In this document: in pieces, positions 24,934-33,291 of the stretch
How positions within the stretch are numbered: the stretch's first letter is position 1
Layout of the letters: every line of letters starts with the position of its first letter
Assembly (NCBI RefSeq): GCF_009834185.1
Contig: NZ_CP047173.1
Location: forward strand, 3,720,001 to 3,784,000
Source of the DNA: Rathayibacter sp. VKM Ac-2760
GTDB taxonomy: Bacteria; Actinomycetota; Actinomycetes; Actinomycetales; Microbacteriaceae
Length of the DNA stretch: 64,000 bases
Reading direction: 5' to 3'
Translations under genes and position numbers: made by a program
The notes under the pieces: generated by a model
What the model was told of the DNA's origin: nothing
Database searches by the model: none
The model's input: the letters and a program-made list of their open reading frames with translations, nothing else

Positions 24934-25866
24934 ATGAGTGCGGCAGACGACCCCCGGGAGTACGACCTCGACGCCCTGCGGGCTCGCGTGCGGGGGGAGC
25001 GCGGCGGCGAGGTGGACGACAGCATCCCGGAGCTCGCCGCGGCGGACCCGGAGCTGTGCGCGATCGCGCTGGCGCTGCCCGACGGGAGCGTGCGCACGAG
25101 CGCGCAGGCCGACGTGCCGTTCAGCATCCAGTCCGCGGTCAAGCCGTTCCTGTTCGCGCTCGCCCTGCTCGACACCGACGGCGACGCCCTCGACCGGGTC
25201 GGCATCGAGCCGACCGGCGAGGCCTTCGACGCCCTGAAGCTCGAGAGCGGCACCGGCCGCCCGCCGAACCCGATGGTCAACGCGGGCGCCCTGCTGACCG
25301 CCGCCCTCGTCGACGGCGGCGACGCGGCCGGACGCAGTGCGCGCATCCTCCGCGGGCTGTCGGCCTTCGCCGGCCGCACCCTCGAGGTCGACGAGAGCGT
25401 CGCCTCGAACGAGCACCTGCTCGGCGACCGCAACCACGCGCTCGCGCACCTGATGCGCGCGGAGGGCACCCTGCACCGCGGCGCCGACGACGCCGTCGCC
25501 GCCTACGCCCGCGCCTGCGCCGTCCTCGTCGACGCGGAGGGCCTGGCGGTGATGGGTGCGACCCTCGCCCTCGGCGGCACGAATCCGGTCACCGGCGAGC
25601 GCGTCGTGCCGGCGCGCGTCGCCCGCGACGTGGTCTCGGTGATGGCGACGTGCGGCGTCTACGACGGCTCGGGCCGCTGGATGCTCGCCGTCGGCGTCCC
25701 CGCAAAGTCGAGCGTCTCCGGCGCGATCGTCCTCTCCGCCCCCGGCCGCCTCGGCGCCGCCGTCGTCAGCCCGCCGCTCGACGCCCAGGGCACCAGCGTC
25801 CGCGGCGCCGCCGCGAGCACCGCGCTCGCCGCCGACCTCGCCCTGCACTCCTTCGCGTCCCGCTGA
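24934..25866 (+). CDS. glsA: Glutaminase A
   Basis: A 310-residue serine-dependent glutaminase that hydrolyses glutamine to glutamate and ammonia. The Ser-x-x-Lys catalytic pair is in FSIQSAVKPF (residues 64-73). NPMVNAGAL and the TCGVYDGSGRWM stretch complete the active site. Length and order match the bacterial GlsA family. No STAS domain is attached. It is a single-gene unit between a long hairpin and a repeat-filled spacer. Confidence 0.92.
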   Translation: MSAADDPREYDLDALRARVRGERGGEVDDSIPELAAADPELCAIALALPDGSVRTSAQADVPFSIQSAVKPFLFALALLDTDGDALDRVGIEPTGEAFDALKLESGTGRPPNPMVNAGALLTAALVDGGDAAGRSARILRGLSAFAGRTLEVDESVASNEHLLGDRNHALAHLMRAEGTLHRGADDAVAAYARACAVLVDAEGLAVMGATLALGGTNPVTGERVVPARVARDVVSVMATCGVYDGSGRWMLAVGVPAKSSVSGAIVLSAPGRLGAAVVSPPLDAQGTSVRGAAASTALAADLALHSFASR

Positions 25867-26091
25867 CCCCGCCCGCTGATCGAGGAGTGCGACCGCGAAG
25901 CGGAGCCGCCGAACGAGCACGCCCCTCCCCCGCTGATCGAGGAGCGCCCGCAGGGCGCGTATCGAGATTCCCGACCTCGGAGCACGTGGGTCTCGATACG
26001 CCGCTCCGCGGCTACTCGACCAGCAAGGGGACGACCGCGAAGCGGAGCCCCCAGCACGAGCACGTCACTCCCCGCGCGAGGCCGAGGTCAC
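25867..26091. repeat. Spacer with dispersed palindromic repeats
   Basis: Non-coding stretch after glsA. It holds at least two full units of the dispersed family: 25931-25970 (CGCTGATCGAGGAGC...TATCGAGATTC) and 25989-26027 in the opposite orientation (TCTCGATACGCC...TACTCGACCAGCA), plus a partial unit at 25873-25900. I see no gene in it. Confidence 0.7.
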
Positions 26092-26333
26092 CGGCGAATC
26101 GCGTGCCAGCGATTCGTCGTACCGGTACGCGAGACGCTCTGCGGAACGCGACCACCCGCCCCAGCCGACCGCGGAGCGGATGACGACGAAGGAGGAATCC
26201 GCTCGAACCGGCACCGCGGCGAATCGCGTGCCAGCGATTCGTCGTACCGGTACGCGAGACGCTCTGCGGAACGCGACCACCCACTGGAGCCGACCGAGGA
26301 GCGGATGACGACGAAGGAGGAATCCGCTCGAAC
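26092..26333. repeat. Tandem duplication of a 117-bp element
   Basis: 26092-26208 and 26217-26333 are nearly identical, offset by 125 bases. Differences are concentrated around 26157-26165 versus 26282-26290. Each unit contains GAATCGC/GCGATTC inverted arms and ends with GGAGGAATCCGCTCGAAC. The array abuts the E2 stop codon at 26338. A diverged third copy is at about 40685-40799, again directly downstream of a leftward operon. Confidence 0.85.
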
Positions 26334-26337
26334 AAGC

Positions 26338-27663
26338 TCAATCGAGCAACAGCGCCGGTTCCTCCAGCACGCTCGCGACGTCGGCGACGAAGCGGCTGAC
26401 GACGTCGCCGTCGACGACGCGGTGGTCGAAGGAGCCGCCGACGGTGGTGACGAAGCGGGGCCGGACCTCGCCGTCGACCACCCACGGCTTCTGCTTGATG
26501 GTGCCGAGAGCGATGATCGCGACCTCGCCGGGGTTGAGGATCGGGGTGCCGGTGTCCATGCCGAACACGCCGATGTTGGTGATGGTGATGGTGCCGTTCT
26601 GCATGTCGGCGGCGGAGGTCTTGCCGTCGCGGGCGTCGAGGGTGAGCTTCTCGAGCGCCTGGGCGAGCTCGAGGAGGCTCATCGACTGGGCGTCCTTGAC
26701 GTTGGGCACGAGCAGTCCGCGCGGGGTGGCGGCGGCGATGCCGAGGTTGACGTAGTGGCGCACGACGATGTCGGTGTCGGTCCAGGCGGAGTTCACGGTG
26801 GGGTTCCGCCGCACCGCCCAGATGATCGCCTTGGCCATGATCAGCAGCGGCGAGACCTTCGTGCCGGCGAAGTCGGGCGAGTTCTTCAGCCGCTTGACGA
26901 ACTCCATCGTGCGGGTCGCGTCGACGTCGACGAAGACGCTGACGTGCGGCGCGGTGAAGGCGCTGCGCGACATGGCGGAGGCGATGGCCTTGCGGACGCC
27001 GCGGACGGGGATGCGCTCCTCGCGGGAGTCGCCCCACTCCGGCGTCTGGATGTTGCGGAAGACGCTGGCCTGGGAGGCATGGCGGATGACGTCGTCGCGG
27101 GTGACCTCGCCTGCGAGCCCCGTCGCCTGGACCTCGAGGAGGTCGACGTCGAGGTCCTTGGCGAGCTTGCGGATCGGCGGCTTGGCGATCACGGGCAGCG
27201 CCGAGGAGGCGGGGACCGAGGCCGGCCGCTGCGGCGCGGCGGGGCGTGCGGGGGCCTCCGCGGCGGCGGGTCGGCGGCGGCGTGTCGCGACGTGTCCGCC
27301 CGCGGTGCCGTAGCCGACGAGCGCGGCGCCGGAGCCCTCGCCGGGCTCGGTCGTGGAGGGGGCGGGCGGCGCGGCGGGCGGGGCGGCCTGCGCCGGCATC
27401 GCCGGGATCTCGGATCCGGCGGACCCCGCGCCCTGCACGGTGATGATCGGGGTGCCGACGTCGACGGTCTGGCCCTCGTCGACGAGCACGTCGACGACGG
27501 TGCCGCTGAACGGGGAGGGGAGCTCCACGAGCGACTTCGCGGTCTCGATCTCGACGAGGACCTGGTTGACGGTCACCTCGTCGCCGACCTTGACCCGCCA
27601 GGCGACGATCTCGGCCTCGGTGAGGCCCTCGCCGACATCGGGGAGGAGGAAGTGCTCAGTCAT
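26338..27663 (-). CDS. bkdC: 2-oxoacid dehydrogenase E2 (dihydrolipoamide acyltransferase)
   Basis: A 441-residue E2. The lipoyl domain at residues 1-80 has the lipoylated Lys in VEIETAKSLVELPS. A Pro/Ala linker follows, then the E3/E1-binding domain (IRKLAKDLDVDLLEVQATG). The CAT catalytic domain has the active-site His-Asp in SFDHRVVDGDVVSRF. Only one lipoyl domain. AGGAG eight bases before the ATG. Last gene of the E1alpha-E1beta-E2 operon, 80 bases after E1beta. No E3 dihydrolipoamide dehydrogenase is in the window, so a shared E3 must be elsewhere. Confidence 0.9.
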   Translation of the reverse strand: MTEHFLLPDVGEGLTEAEIVAWRVKVGDEVTVNQVLVEIETAKSLVELPSPFSGTVVDVLVDEGQTVDVGTPIITVQGAGSAGSEIPAMPAQAAPPAAPPAPSTTEPGEGSGAALVGYGTAGGHVATRRRRPAAAEAPARPAAPQRPASVPASSALPVIAKPPIRKLAKDLDVDLLEVQATGLAGEVTRDDVIRHASQASVFRNIQTPEWGDSREERIPVRGVRKAIASAMSRSAFTAPHVSVFVDVDATRTMEFVKRLKNSPDFAGTKVSPLLIMAKAIIWAVRRNPTVNSAWTDTDIVVRHYVNLGIAAATPRGLLVPNVKDAQSMSLLELAQALEKLTLDARDGKTSAADMQNGTITITNIGVFGMDTGTPILNPGEVAIIALGTIKQKPWVVDGEVRPRFVTTVGGSFDHRVVDGDVVSRFVADVASVLEEPALLLD

Positions 27664-27743
27664 CGTCAGGGCTCCTGGCTGTGCCGGTCGTGCGTGAGAG
27701 GAGGGGGCGCGCCGGGACGCGGGAGCGTCGCCGGGCGGGCGCG

Positions 27744-28769
27744 TCAGTACGCGAGCGAGCGGTCGACGGCCTCGAGCACGCGGTCGACGTCGGGGAGGAA
27801 GAGCTTCTCGACCTTCGCGGGCGGGAAGGGCGTGTCGAAGCCGGCGACGCGCAGCACCGGAGCCTCGAGCGAGTAGAACGCGCGCTCGGTGACGGTCGCG
27901 GCGATCTCGGAGCCGAGGCTCACGTTCGCGGAGGCCTCCTGCGCGACGACGAGCCGGCCGGTCTTGCGGACCGACGCGAGCAGCGGCTCCCAGTCGATCG
28001 GCGAGAGCGAGCGCAGGTCGACGACCTCGACGCTCGTCCCCTCCTCGCCCGCCAGCTCGGCCGCCTGGAGCAGCACGGAGACCATCGGGCCCCAGCCCAC
28101 GACGGTGACCTCGTCGCCCTGGCGGACGACGCGGCTCGCGTGCAGCGGAGCGGCGGAGGCGGAGAGGTCGACGTCGCCCTTGGGCCAGTAGCGGCTCTTC
28201 GGCTCGAAGAACATCACCGGGTCGTCCGAGGCGATGGCCTCCTGGATCATCCAGTAGGCGTCGTTCGGGGTGGACGGGCTGACCACGCGGAGGCCGGCGG
28301 TGTGCGCGAAGTACGCCTCGTTGCTCTCCTGGTGGTGCTCGACCGCGCCGATGTGCCCGCCGTAGGGCACCCGGATGACGACGGGCATGGTGAGCGCGCC
28401 CTCGTGCCGGTTGGTCATCTTCGCCAGCTGGGAGGTGATCTGGTCGAAGGCCGGGTAGATGAAGCCGTCGAACTGGATCTCGCAGACCGGGCGGAAGCCG
28501 CGCATGGCCAGGCCGATCGCGGTGCCGACGATGCCCGACTCCGCGAGCGGGGTGTCGAGCACGCGCTGCGGCCCGAACTCCGCGTGCAGGCCCTCCGTGA
28601 TGCGGAAGACGCCGCCGAGGGGGCCGATGTCCTCGCCCATCAGCAGGACGCGGTCGTTCTCGGTCATGGCGCGGCGGAGCCCGGCGTTGAGCGCCTTGGC
28701 CATGGAGAGGGACTCCAGCTGCGCGTCGCCGAGCGGCGGCTGGACGGTGGTGCTCGTGTCGATGGTCAT
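27744..28769 (-). CDS. bkdB: 2-oxoacid dehydrogenase E1 beta subunit
   Basis: A 341-residue transketolase-like beta subunit. MGEDIGPLGGVFRITEGL and TPLAESGIVGTAIGLAMRG carry the TPP-contacting Glu. PYGGHIGAVEHHQESNEAYF is typical of branched-chain-type E1beta, and FFEPKSRYW follows. The ATG at 28769 overlaps the E1alpha stop (ATGA), ensuring equal synthesis of the heterotetramer. It decarboxylates branched-chain 2-oxoacids, supplying acyl-CoA primers for branched fatty acids. Confidence 0.9.
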   Translation of the reverse strand: MTIDTSTTVQPPLGDAQLESLSMAKALNAGLRRAMTENDRVLLMGEDIGPLGGVFRITEGLHAEFGPQRVLDTPLAESGIVGTAIGLAMRGFRPVCEIQFDGFIYPAFDQITSQLAKMTNRHEGALTMPVVIRVPYGGHIGAVEHHQESNEAYFAHTAGLRVVSPSTPNDAYWMIQEAIASDDPVMFFEPKSRYWPKGDVDLSASAAPLHASRVVRQGDEVTVVGWGPMVSVLLQAAELAGEEGTSVEVVDLRSLSPIDWEPLLASVRKTGRLVVAQEASANVSLGSEIAATVTERAFYSLEAPVLRVAGFDTPFPPAKVEKLFLPDVDRVLEAVDRSLAY

Positions 28770-29896
28770 CGCGGGTCGCCTCCGAAGGACTGCTCGTAGC
28801 GCTGGAGCCACGCCTTCTGCTCCGCCACCGGCTGGTGGGGCTCCGAGTACACGTGGTCGAACATCACGTCGACGGGCGGCGCCTCGAGCGCGAGCAGGCG
28901 GCGGCGGATGTCGGCCGCGTAGTCCTTCGCCTCCTCGTCGATCTCGTCGAAGAAGGACTGCGGGGCGCCCTCGGCGCGCAGGTACGCGGCGAACCGGGTG
29001 ATCGGGTCCTTCGCGACCCACGAGGCGAGCTCGTCGCCGGTCCGGTACTTCGTCGGGTCGTCGCTCGAGGTGTGCGCGCCGATGCGGTAGGTGAGCGCCT
29101 CGATGAACTGCGGTCCGCCGCCGGAGCGGGCGTCGGCGAGGTGCTTCGCGGTGACGGCGTAGCTCGCGAGCACGTCGTTGCCGTCGATCTGCACGCCGGG
29201 GATGCCGAAGCCGGAGGAGCGGAGGTAGAGCGGGCTGCGCGACTGCGTGGCGACGGGCACCGAGATCGCGTAGTGGTTGTTCTGCAGGAAGAACACCTCG
29301 GGCGTCCGGTAGCTCGCCGCGAAGACCATCGCCTCGCTGACGTCGCCCTGGCTGGAGGCACCGTCGCCGAAGTAGACGATGACCGCCTCGTCCCGCTCCG
29401 GGTCGCCGGTGCCGGTGACGCCGTCGAAGGTGAGGCCCATCGCGTAGCCGGTCGCGTGCAGGGCCTGCGAGCCGAGGACGAGCGTGTAGAGGTGGAAGTT
29501 GCCGTTCGCCGGGTCCTTCGGGTCCCAGCCGCCGTGCGTCACGCCGCGCAGCAGCCCGAGCACGCGGAGCAGGTCGACGCCGCGGATCTTGCCGACGACG
29601 TGCTCGCGGTAGGAGGGGAAGACGTGGTCCTGCGGCCGCAGCGCGAACGCGGAGCCGACCTGCGCCGCCTCCTGCCCGTGGCTCGGCACCCAGAGCCCGA
29701 GCTGACCCTGCCGCTGCAGGTTCGCGGCCTCGATGTCGAACCGGCGGACGACCGCCATCTCGCGGTAGAAGGAGCGGTGCTGCGCCTCGTCGATCCCGTC
29801 GAGGAAGGGGGCGTACTGCTCGGCCGCGGGGGTCGGTGCGTAGCGACCGTCCGCAGTGAGGAACTGGACCGTCGGCGTCTCGCTGGTGGCTGCCAC
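28766..29896 (-). CDS. bkdA: 2-oxoacid dehydrogenase E1 alpha subunit
   Basis: A 376-residue alpha subunit binding thiamine pyrophosphate through GDGASSQGDVSEAM ending in FFLQNNHYAI. The phosphorylation-loop-like region YRIGAHTSSDDPTKYR is also present, as in BkdA. The LGLWVPSHGQEAAQVGSAFA start of the catalytic core distinguishes it from acetoin-type enzymes. GTG at 29896 is leaderless (TAGGTT six bases upstream). First gene of the operon. Pyruvate dehydrogenase activity cannot be excluded by sequence alone. Confidence 0.9.
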   Translation of the reverse strand: MAATSETPTVQFLTADGRYAPTPAAEQYAPFLDGIDEAQHRSFYREMAVVRRFDIEAANLQRQGQLGLWVPSHGQEAAQVGSAFALRPQDHVFPSYREHVVGKIRGVDLLRVLGLLRGVTHGGWDPKDPANGNFHLYTLVLGSQALHATGYAMGLTFDGVTGTGDPERDEAVIVYFGDGASSQGDVSEAMVFAASYRTPEVFFLQNNHYAISVPVATQSRSPLYLRSSGFGIPGVQIDGNDVLASYAVTAKHLADARSGGGPQFIEALTYRIGAHTSSDDPTKYRTGDELASWVAKDPITRFAAYLRAEGAPQSFFDEIDEEAKDYAADIRRRLLALEAPPVDVMFDHVYSEPHQPVAEQKAWLQRYEQSFGGDPR

Positions 29897-29908
29897 CCGA
29901 CTAACCTA
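29897..29908 (-). promoter_or_regulatory. Leaderless promoter -10 for the E1/E2 operon
   Basis: TAGGTT (plus-strand 29903-29908) ends six bases before the GTG at 29896. It overlaps the last codons of the upstream aminotransferase gene. Confidence 0.5.
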
Positions 29909-31007
29909 TCCGCCTCGCGGGATGCCCCTTCGGGAGGGTGCCCACAATCTCCGCCGCCGCGGTGAGGAGCTTGTCGACAGAACTCGCCTCGCCGACGGAG
30001 ACGCGGATGCCCTCCGGCGGGAACGCGCGGACGACGACGCCGGCGCGCTCGAAGACGGCGGCGGCGGCCTCCGTCTCGTCGCGGGTGTCGAACCAGAGGA
30101 AGTTCGCCTCCGACTTCGGGACGGTCCAGCCCTGGTCGAGCAGGGCCTGCCAGAGGTGGTCGCGCAGCTGGGCGATGCGGCGGACGCGCTCGAGCAGCTC
30201 GTCGCGGTGCTCGAGCGAGGCGACGGCGGCGGTCTCGGCGAAGCGGGTGACCGAGAGCGGGATGGCGGTCGAGCGGGCGGCGTCGAGGATGCGCGGGTGC
30301 CCGATCGCGTAGCCGACCCGCAGGCCCGCGAGCCCGTAGGCCTTCGAGAAGGTGCGCGCGACGACGAGGTTGGGGTGGCGGCCGAGCAGGAGCGCGCCGT
30401 CGACCGCGCGCTCGTCGCCGACGAACTCGGCGTAGGCCTCGTCGAGGAGGACGAGCACGTCGCCCGGGACCCGGTCGAGGAAGGCGGCGACGTCGTCCGC
30501 GGTGGCGACGGTGCCCGTGGGGTTGTTCGGGCTGCAGACGATCACGAGTCGGGTGCGCTCGGTGATCGCCTGCGCCATCGCGTCGAGGTCGTGCGTGTCG
30601 TCGGCGCGCAGCGGCACGCGGACGCCGGTCGCCCCGGCGGTGGTGATCAGCGAGGGGTACGCCTCGAAGGAGCGCCAGGCGTGCACGACCTCGTCGCCCG
30701 GGCCGGCGGCGGCGGTGATCAGCTGGGCGATGACAGCGACCGAGCCGGCTCCGACGATCACCTCGTCGATCCCGACGCCGTAGCTCTCGGCGAGCGCCGT
30801 CCGCAGCGCCGTGGCCGCCGCGTCGGGGTAGCGGTTGAAGTCGGTGATCGCCTGCACCCGCTCGAGCACCGAGGGCAGCGGATCGAACGGGTTCTCGTTG
30901 GACGAGAGCTTGAACGCGTCCGCGGAGGCTGCGCGGCCCTGCCGGTAGGCGGGCAGGGCGAGGATCTCGGGGCGGAGGCGGACGGGAGGCTCCTGCTGGT
31001 CGGTCAC
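29901..31007 (-). CDS. Histidinol-phosphate/aromatic aminotransferase family
   Basis: A 368-residue PLP-dependent fold-type I aminotransferase. The PLP Lys is in RTFSKAYGLAGLRVGYAIG, with CSPNNPTGTV and LLDEAYAEFVGD as cofactor and Asp-anchoring motifs, and NENPF near the N-terminus. This is the HisC2/Pat group that uses histidinol-phosphate or phenylpyruvate. No other his genes are nearby. Four bases separate its end from the E1alpha start, so partial co-transcription with the branched-chain operon is likely. Leaderless GTG. Confidence 0.85.
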   Translation of the reverse strand: MTDQQEPPVRLRPEILALPAYRQGRAASADAFKLSSNENPFDPLPSVLERVQAITDFNRYPDAAATALRTALAESYGVGIDEVIVGAGSVAVIAQLITAAAGPGDEVVHAWRSFEAYPSLITTAGATGVRVPLRADDTHDLDAMAQAITERTRLVIVCSPNNPTGTVATADDVAAFLDRVPGDVLVLLDEAYAEFVGDERAVDGALLLGRHPNLVVARTFSKAYGLAGLRVGYAIGHPRILDAARSTAIPLSVTRFAETAAVASLEHRDELLERVRRIAQLRDHLWQALLDQGWTVPKSEANFLWFDTRDETEAAAAVFERAGVVVRAFPPEGIRVSVGEASSVDKLLTAAAEIVGTLPKGHPARRIG

Positions 31008-31019
31008 CGGCCCATGCTA
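31008..31019 (-). promoter_or_regulatory. Leaderless promoter -10
   Basis: TAGCAT (plus-strand 31014-31019) ends six bases before the GTG at 31007. Confidence 0.5.
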
Positions 31020-31098
31020 TTCGGGCGGCGGCCGGGCCCGCGGCGGGAGGCGCCCGCGCCCGCTCCCGGGGCGCCGGCAGGTGCGCCAGAGTGGGAGC

Positions 31099-31500
31099 AT
31101 GCGCAGACTCCTCCTCGGCCTCGCCACCAACGCCGTCGCCCTCTGGCTGACCACGCTCGTCGTCGCGGGCGTCCGCGTCGATCCGTACGAGGAGGGACCG
31201 GCCGCGGCGGTGCTCACATACCTCCTGGTCGCCGTGATCTTCGGCGTGGTCAACTCCGTGGTCGGCGGGGTCGTCCGCGTCGTGGCCTTCCCGCTGTACG
31301 TGCTCACGCTCGGTCTCGTCTCCTTCCTGGTCAACGGCCTGCTCCTGCTGCTGACGGCCTGGATCAGCGGCCTCTTCGGCTTCGGCCTGGTCGTGGACGG
31401 CTTCTGGTGGGGCGTCCTCGGCGCCCTCGTGCTCGCGATCGTGAACTGGTTCATCGGCCTGCTGCTCCGCCCGCTCGCGCGCACCCGTCGCGAGGACTGA
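31099..31500 (+). CDS. 4TM phage-holin superfamily IV membrane protein
   Basis: A 133-residue protein of four closely spaced hydrophobic helices. The early sequence (LLLGLATNAVALWLTTLVV, GVVNSVVGGVVRVVAFPLYV) is the pattern of the mycobacterial-type 4TM holin-like family, a chromosomal membrane family with no proven lytic role. CAGAGT at 31087-31092 is six bases before the ATG at 31099 (leaderless); an in-frame GTG at 31081 is less likely. Its last 50 bases overlap the end of the convergent hydrolase gene. Confidence 0.75.
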   Translation: MRRLLLGLATNAVALWLTTLVVAGVRVDPYEEGPAAAVLTYLLVAVIFGVVNSVVGGVVRVVAFPLYVLTLGLVSFLVNGLLLLLTAWISGLFGFGLVVDGFWWGVLGALVLAIVNWFIGLLLRPLARTRRED

Positions 31501-32925
31501 CCGGCACGGTCGTCAGCCGGGCGGCGACGCGCGCGTCCGGTGCTCCCCGCCAGAGCGGGAAGAGCGCGGCCCCGGCCGCCGCGAGCCGGGGGTCGGCCGC
31601 CGCATCGAGGGCGCGCCCGGTGGCGACGTAGGCGTCGAGGTCGTGCGCGGGCACGAGACCGTCTCGCGGCGCGTCCGCCGGGGAGTCGCGCTCGACCACG
31701 ACCACCCCCGGCTCCTCCGCCGCCGTCCGGCCGAAGCCGCTGAGCGCCGGCACCAGGTCGTCGGAGTGCTCGATCGAGAGCGAGCGGGTCCCGTCCGGCA
31801 GGTCGAGCCCGCGCACGGGAGCGCCGAAGGTGACGACGTCGTGCACGTCGTAGCGCCCGGTCTGCGCCACCCGGAGCGCGACGAGCCCGCCCTGCGAGTG
31901 CGCCGCCATCGTCACAGGAGCGCCGGGCGGGACTCCCGCCGCGGCCATCGCCGCGAGCACGCCGTCGACCGAGGCCGCCCGCCGACCGCCCATCGCCTGC
32001 AGGTTGGAGACGGCCCCGAACGCCTGCTCCGGATCGGCGCTCCAGTCGGTCGTGCCGGAGACGGTGACCAGCCACTCCTCGCGGTACCGCTCGATCACGA
32101 CCTGCGGGCCGTCGGGATCGCTCGGCGGGATCCGAGCGGCGAGCTCCCCCCAGCCCGACGGCGCGGTGACCGGGTCGACCGGCGGCGCCACCCGCTCCAC
32201 GCGCAGCTCCCGCTCCCCCGGCGCCGGCAGCACGCCGAACAGGGTCCCGAGGATCACGAGCGCCCCCGCCGCCGACTGCACCCCGTTGCCGATCACCTGC
32301 TCGGACGTCGGCCGCCCCACCGCCTGGGCGAGCGGCGGCGGCAGGAGCAGCACCCCGATCTCGGTGCCGAGTCCGATCCAGGAGATGAGCCCGCGCAGAC
32401 CCTCGATCACGAGCGGGTCCCCCAGCAGCGCGCGGACCAGGTCCTCCCCCTCCGCCGCCAGATCGGCCTCGGCACCCTCGTCCCCCGCGAGAGCCCGCGC
32501 CGCCGCCGGGACCGATCCGAACACGGCGTCGGCGACCGCCCGGACCAGCACCCCCGCGTCCTCCACCGCCCCGGGGAGCCGCCGAGCCAGGGACTCGCCC
32601 GCCCGGCGCTCGAAGACGTCGAGGGACCCCTCGGGACCGAGGATCGGCATGGCATCGGGCGCCGCGGCCTCCTCCGCCCGCTCGTACCCCGCCGCGGCCG
32701 CCTCGAGCGCGTCGCGGAGCGCCACCGCGTCGGCCTCGAGGGCGCGGAGCCGGTCGGCGAGCAGCGTCGGCTCGCCCGCCCGCCCCGGCGCCGCGACCAG
32801 CACCGCCGGGACGAGCCCGTCGCCGAGCGCCGCGCACTCCCCAGCTCCGCCGCGAGCCGCTCGAGCACCCGCCGGCGCTCGTCGAGCTCGCCGGTCTCGA
32901 CCCGCACCGGAGCCGGCGCCCTCAC
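31451..32925 (-). CDS. WXG-associated alpha/beta hydrolase, apparent frameshift near 32840
   Basis: The GTG at 32925 overlaps the stop of the WXG gene (GTGA) and begins RAPAPVRVETGELDERRRVL. After ERLAAELG the reading must drop back one base (ECAALGDGLVPAVLVAAPG) to continue to 31451. Changing the C4 at 32839-32842 to C5 restores one protein of about 491 residues. The N-terminal half is helical and coiled-coil-like, then comes a hydrophobic stretch (LLLPPPLAQAVG). The C-terminal lipase-like domain has TMAAHSQGGLVALR with the nucleophile, EHSDDLVPAL and VPAHDLDAY as candidate Asp and His. It resembles hydrolases paired with ESX-type small proteins. Confidence 0.7.
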
Positions 32926-33155
32926 CCGCCCGCTCCCGTCGCGAGCTCGAGCGCGGCCCCCTCCGCGGTCGCGAGACCGGCGAGCAGCCCGGCCGCCCAC
33001 TCGGCGTAGCGCCGCGCCGCCGCCCCCTCCCAGTCGGCGTCGGGGAGGATGCCGCCCGCCGCCCCGCGCAGCACCCCGATGCGCTCGGCGAGCGCCGCCA
33101 CCTCCGCGCTCGGCCACGGCACGGCCGCACCCGCTGCACCCACCTCGACATCCAT
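32922..33155 (-). CDS. Small WXG-motif protein (ESAT-6-like)
   Basis: A 77-residue protein predicted as a helical hairpin: helix 1 (SAEVAALAERIGVLRGAAGG), a turn with Trp-Glu-Gly (DADWEGAAARRY), and helix 2 (AEWAAGLLAGLATAEGAALE). The W-x-G turn is the hallmark of WXG100 proteins, normally about 100 residues. GGAGG six bases before the ATG. GTGA overlap with the hydrolase gene makes the two a pair. No EccC/EssC ATPase or other type VII secretion genes are visible. Confidence 0.65.
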   Translation of the reverse strand: MDVEVGAAGAAVPWPSAEVAALAERIGVLRGAAGGILPDADWEGAAARRYAEWAAGLLAGLATAEGAALELATGAGG

Positions 33156-33279
33156 CCGCCACCTCCGTCCTCTCGTCGCCCGCGGCCAGCCTCGAGCACG
33201 CCCGGCGCTCGTGGGACCGCCCGCCCCCGATCGGTGGAGGGGGCGGGAATCGACCGGTTGTGGAGGACGATCGGTGCGC

Positions 33280-33291
33280 CATGATGGGCGG
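33280..33291 (+). promoter_or_regulatory. Leaderless promoter -10
   Basis: CATGAT at 33280-33285 precedes the GTG at 33292 by six bases. Confidence 0.4.

Noticed and set aside
31099..31500. Holin-like gene as sign of a prophage
   Set aside because: No lysin, capsid, tail or integrase genes are nearby; the 4TM family is common on actinobacterial chromosomes.
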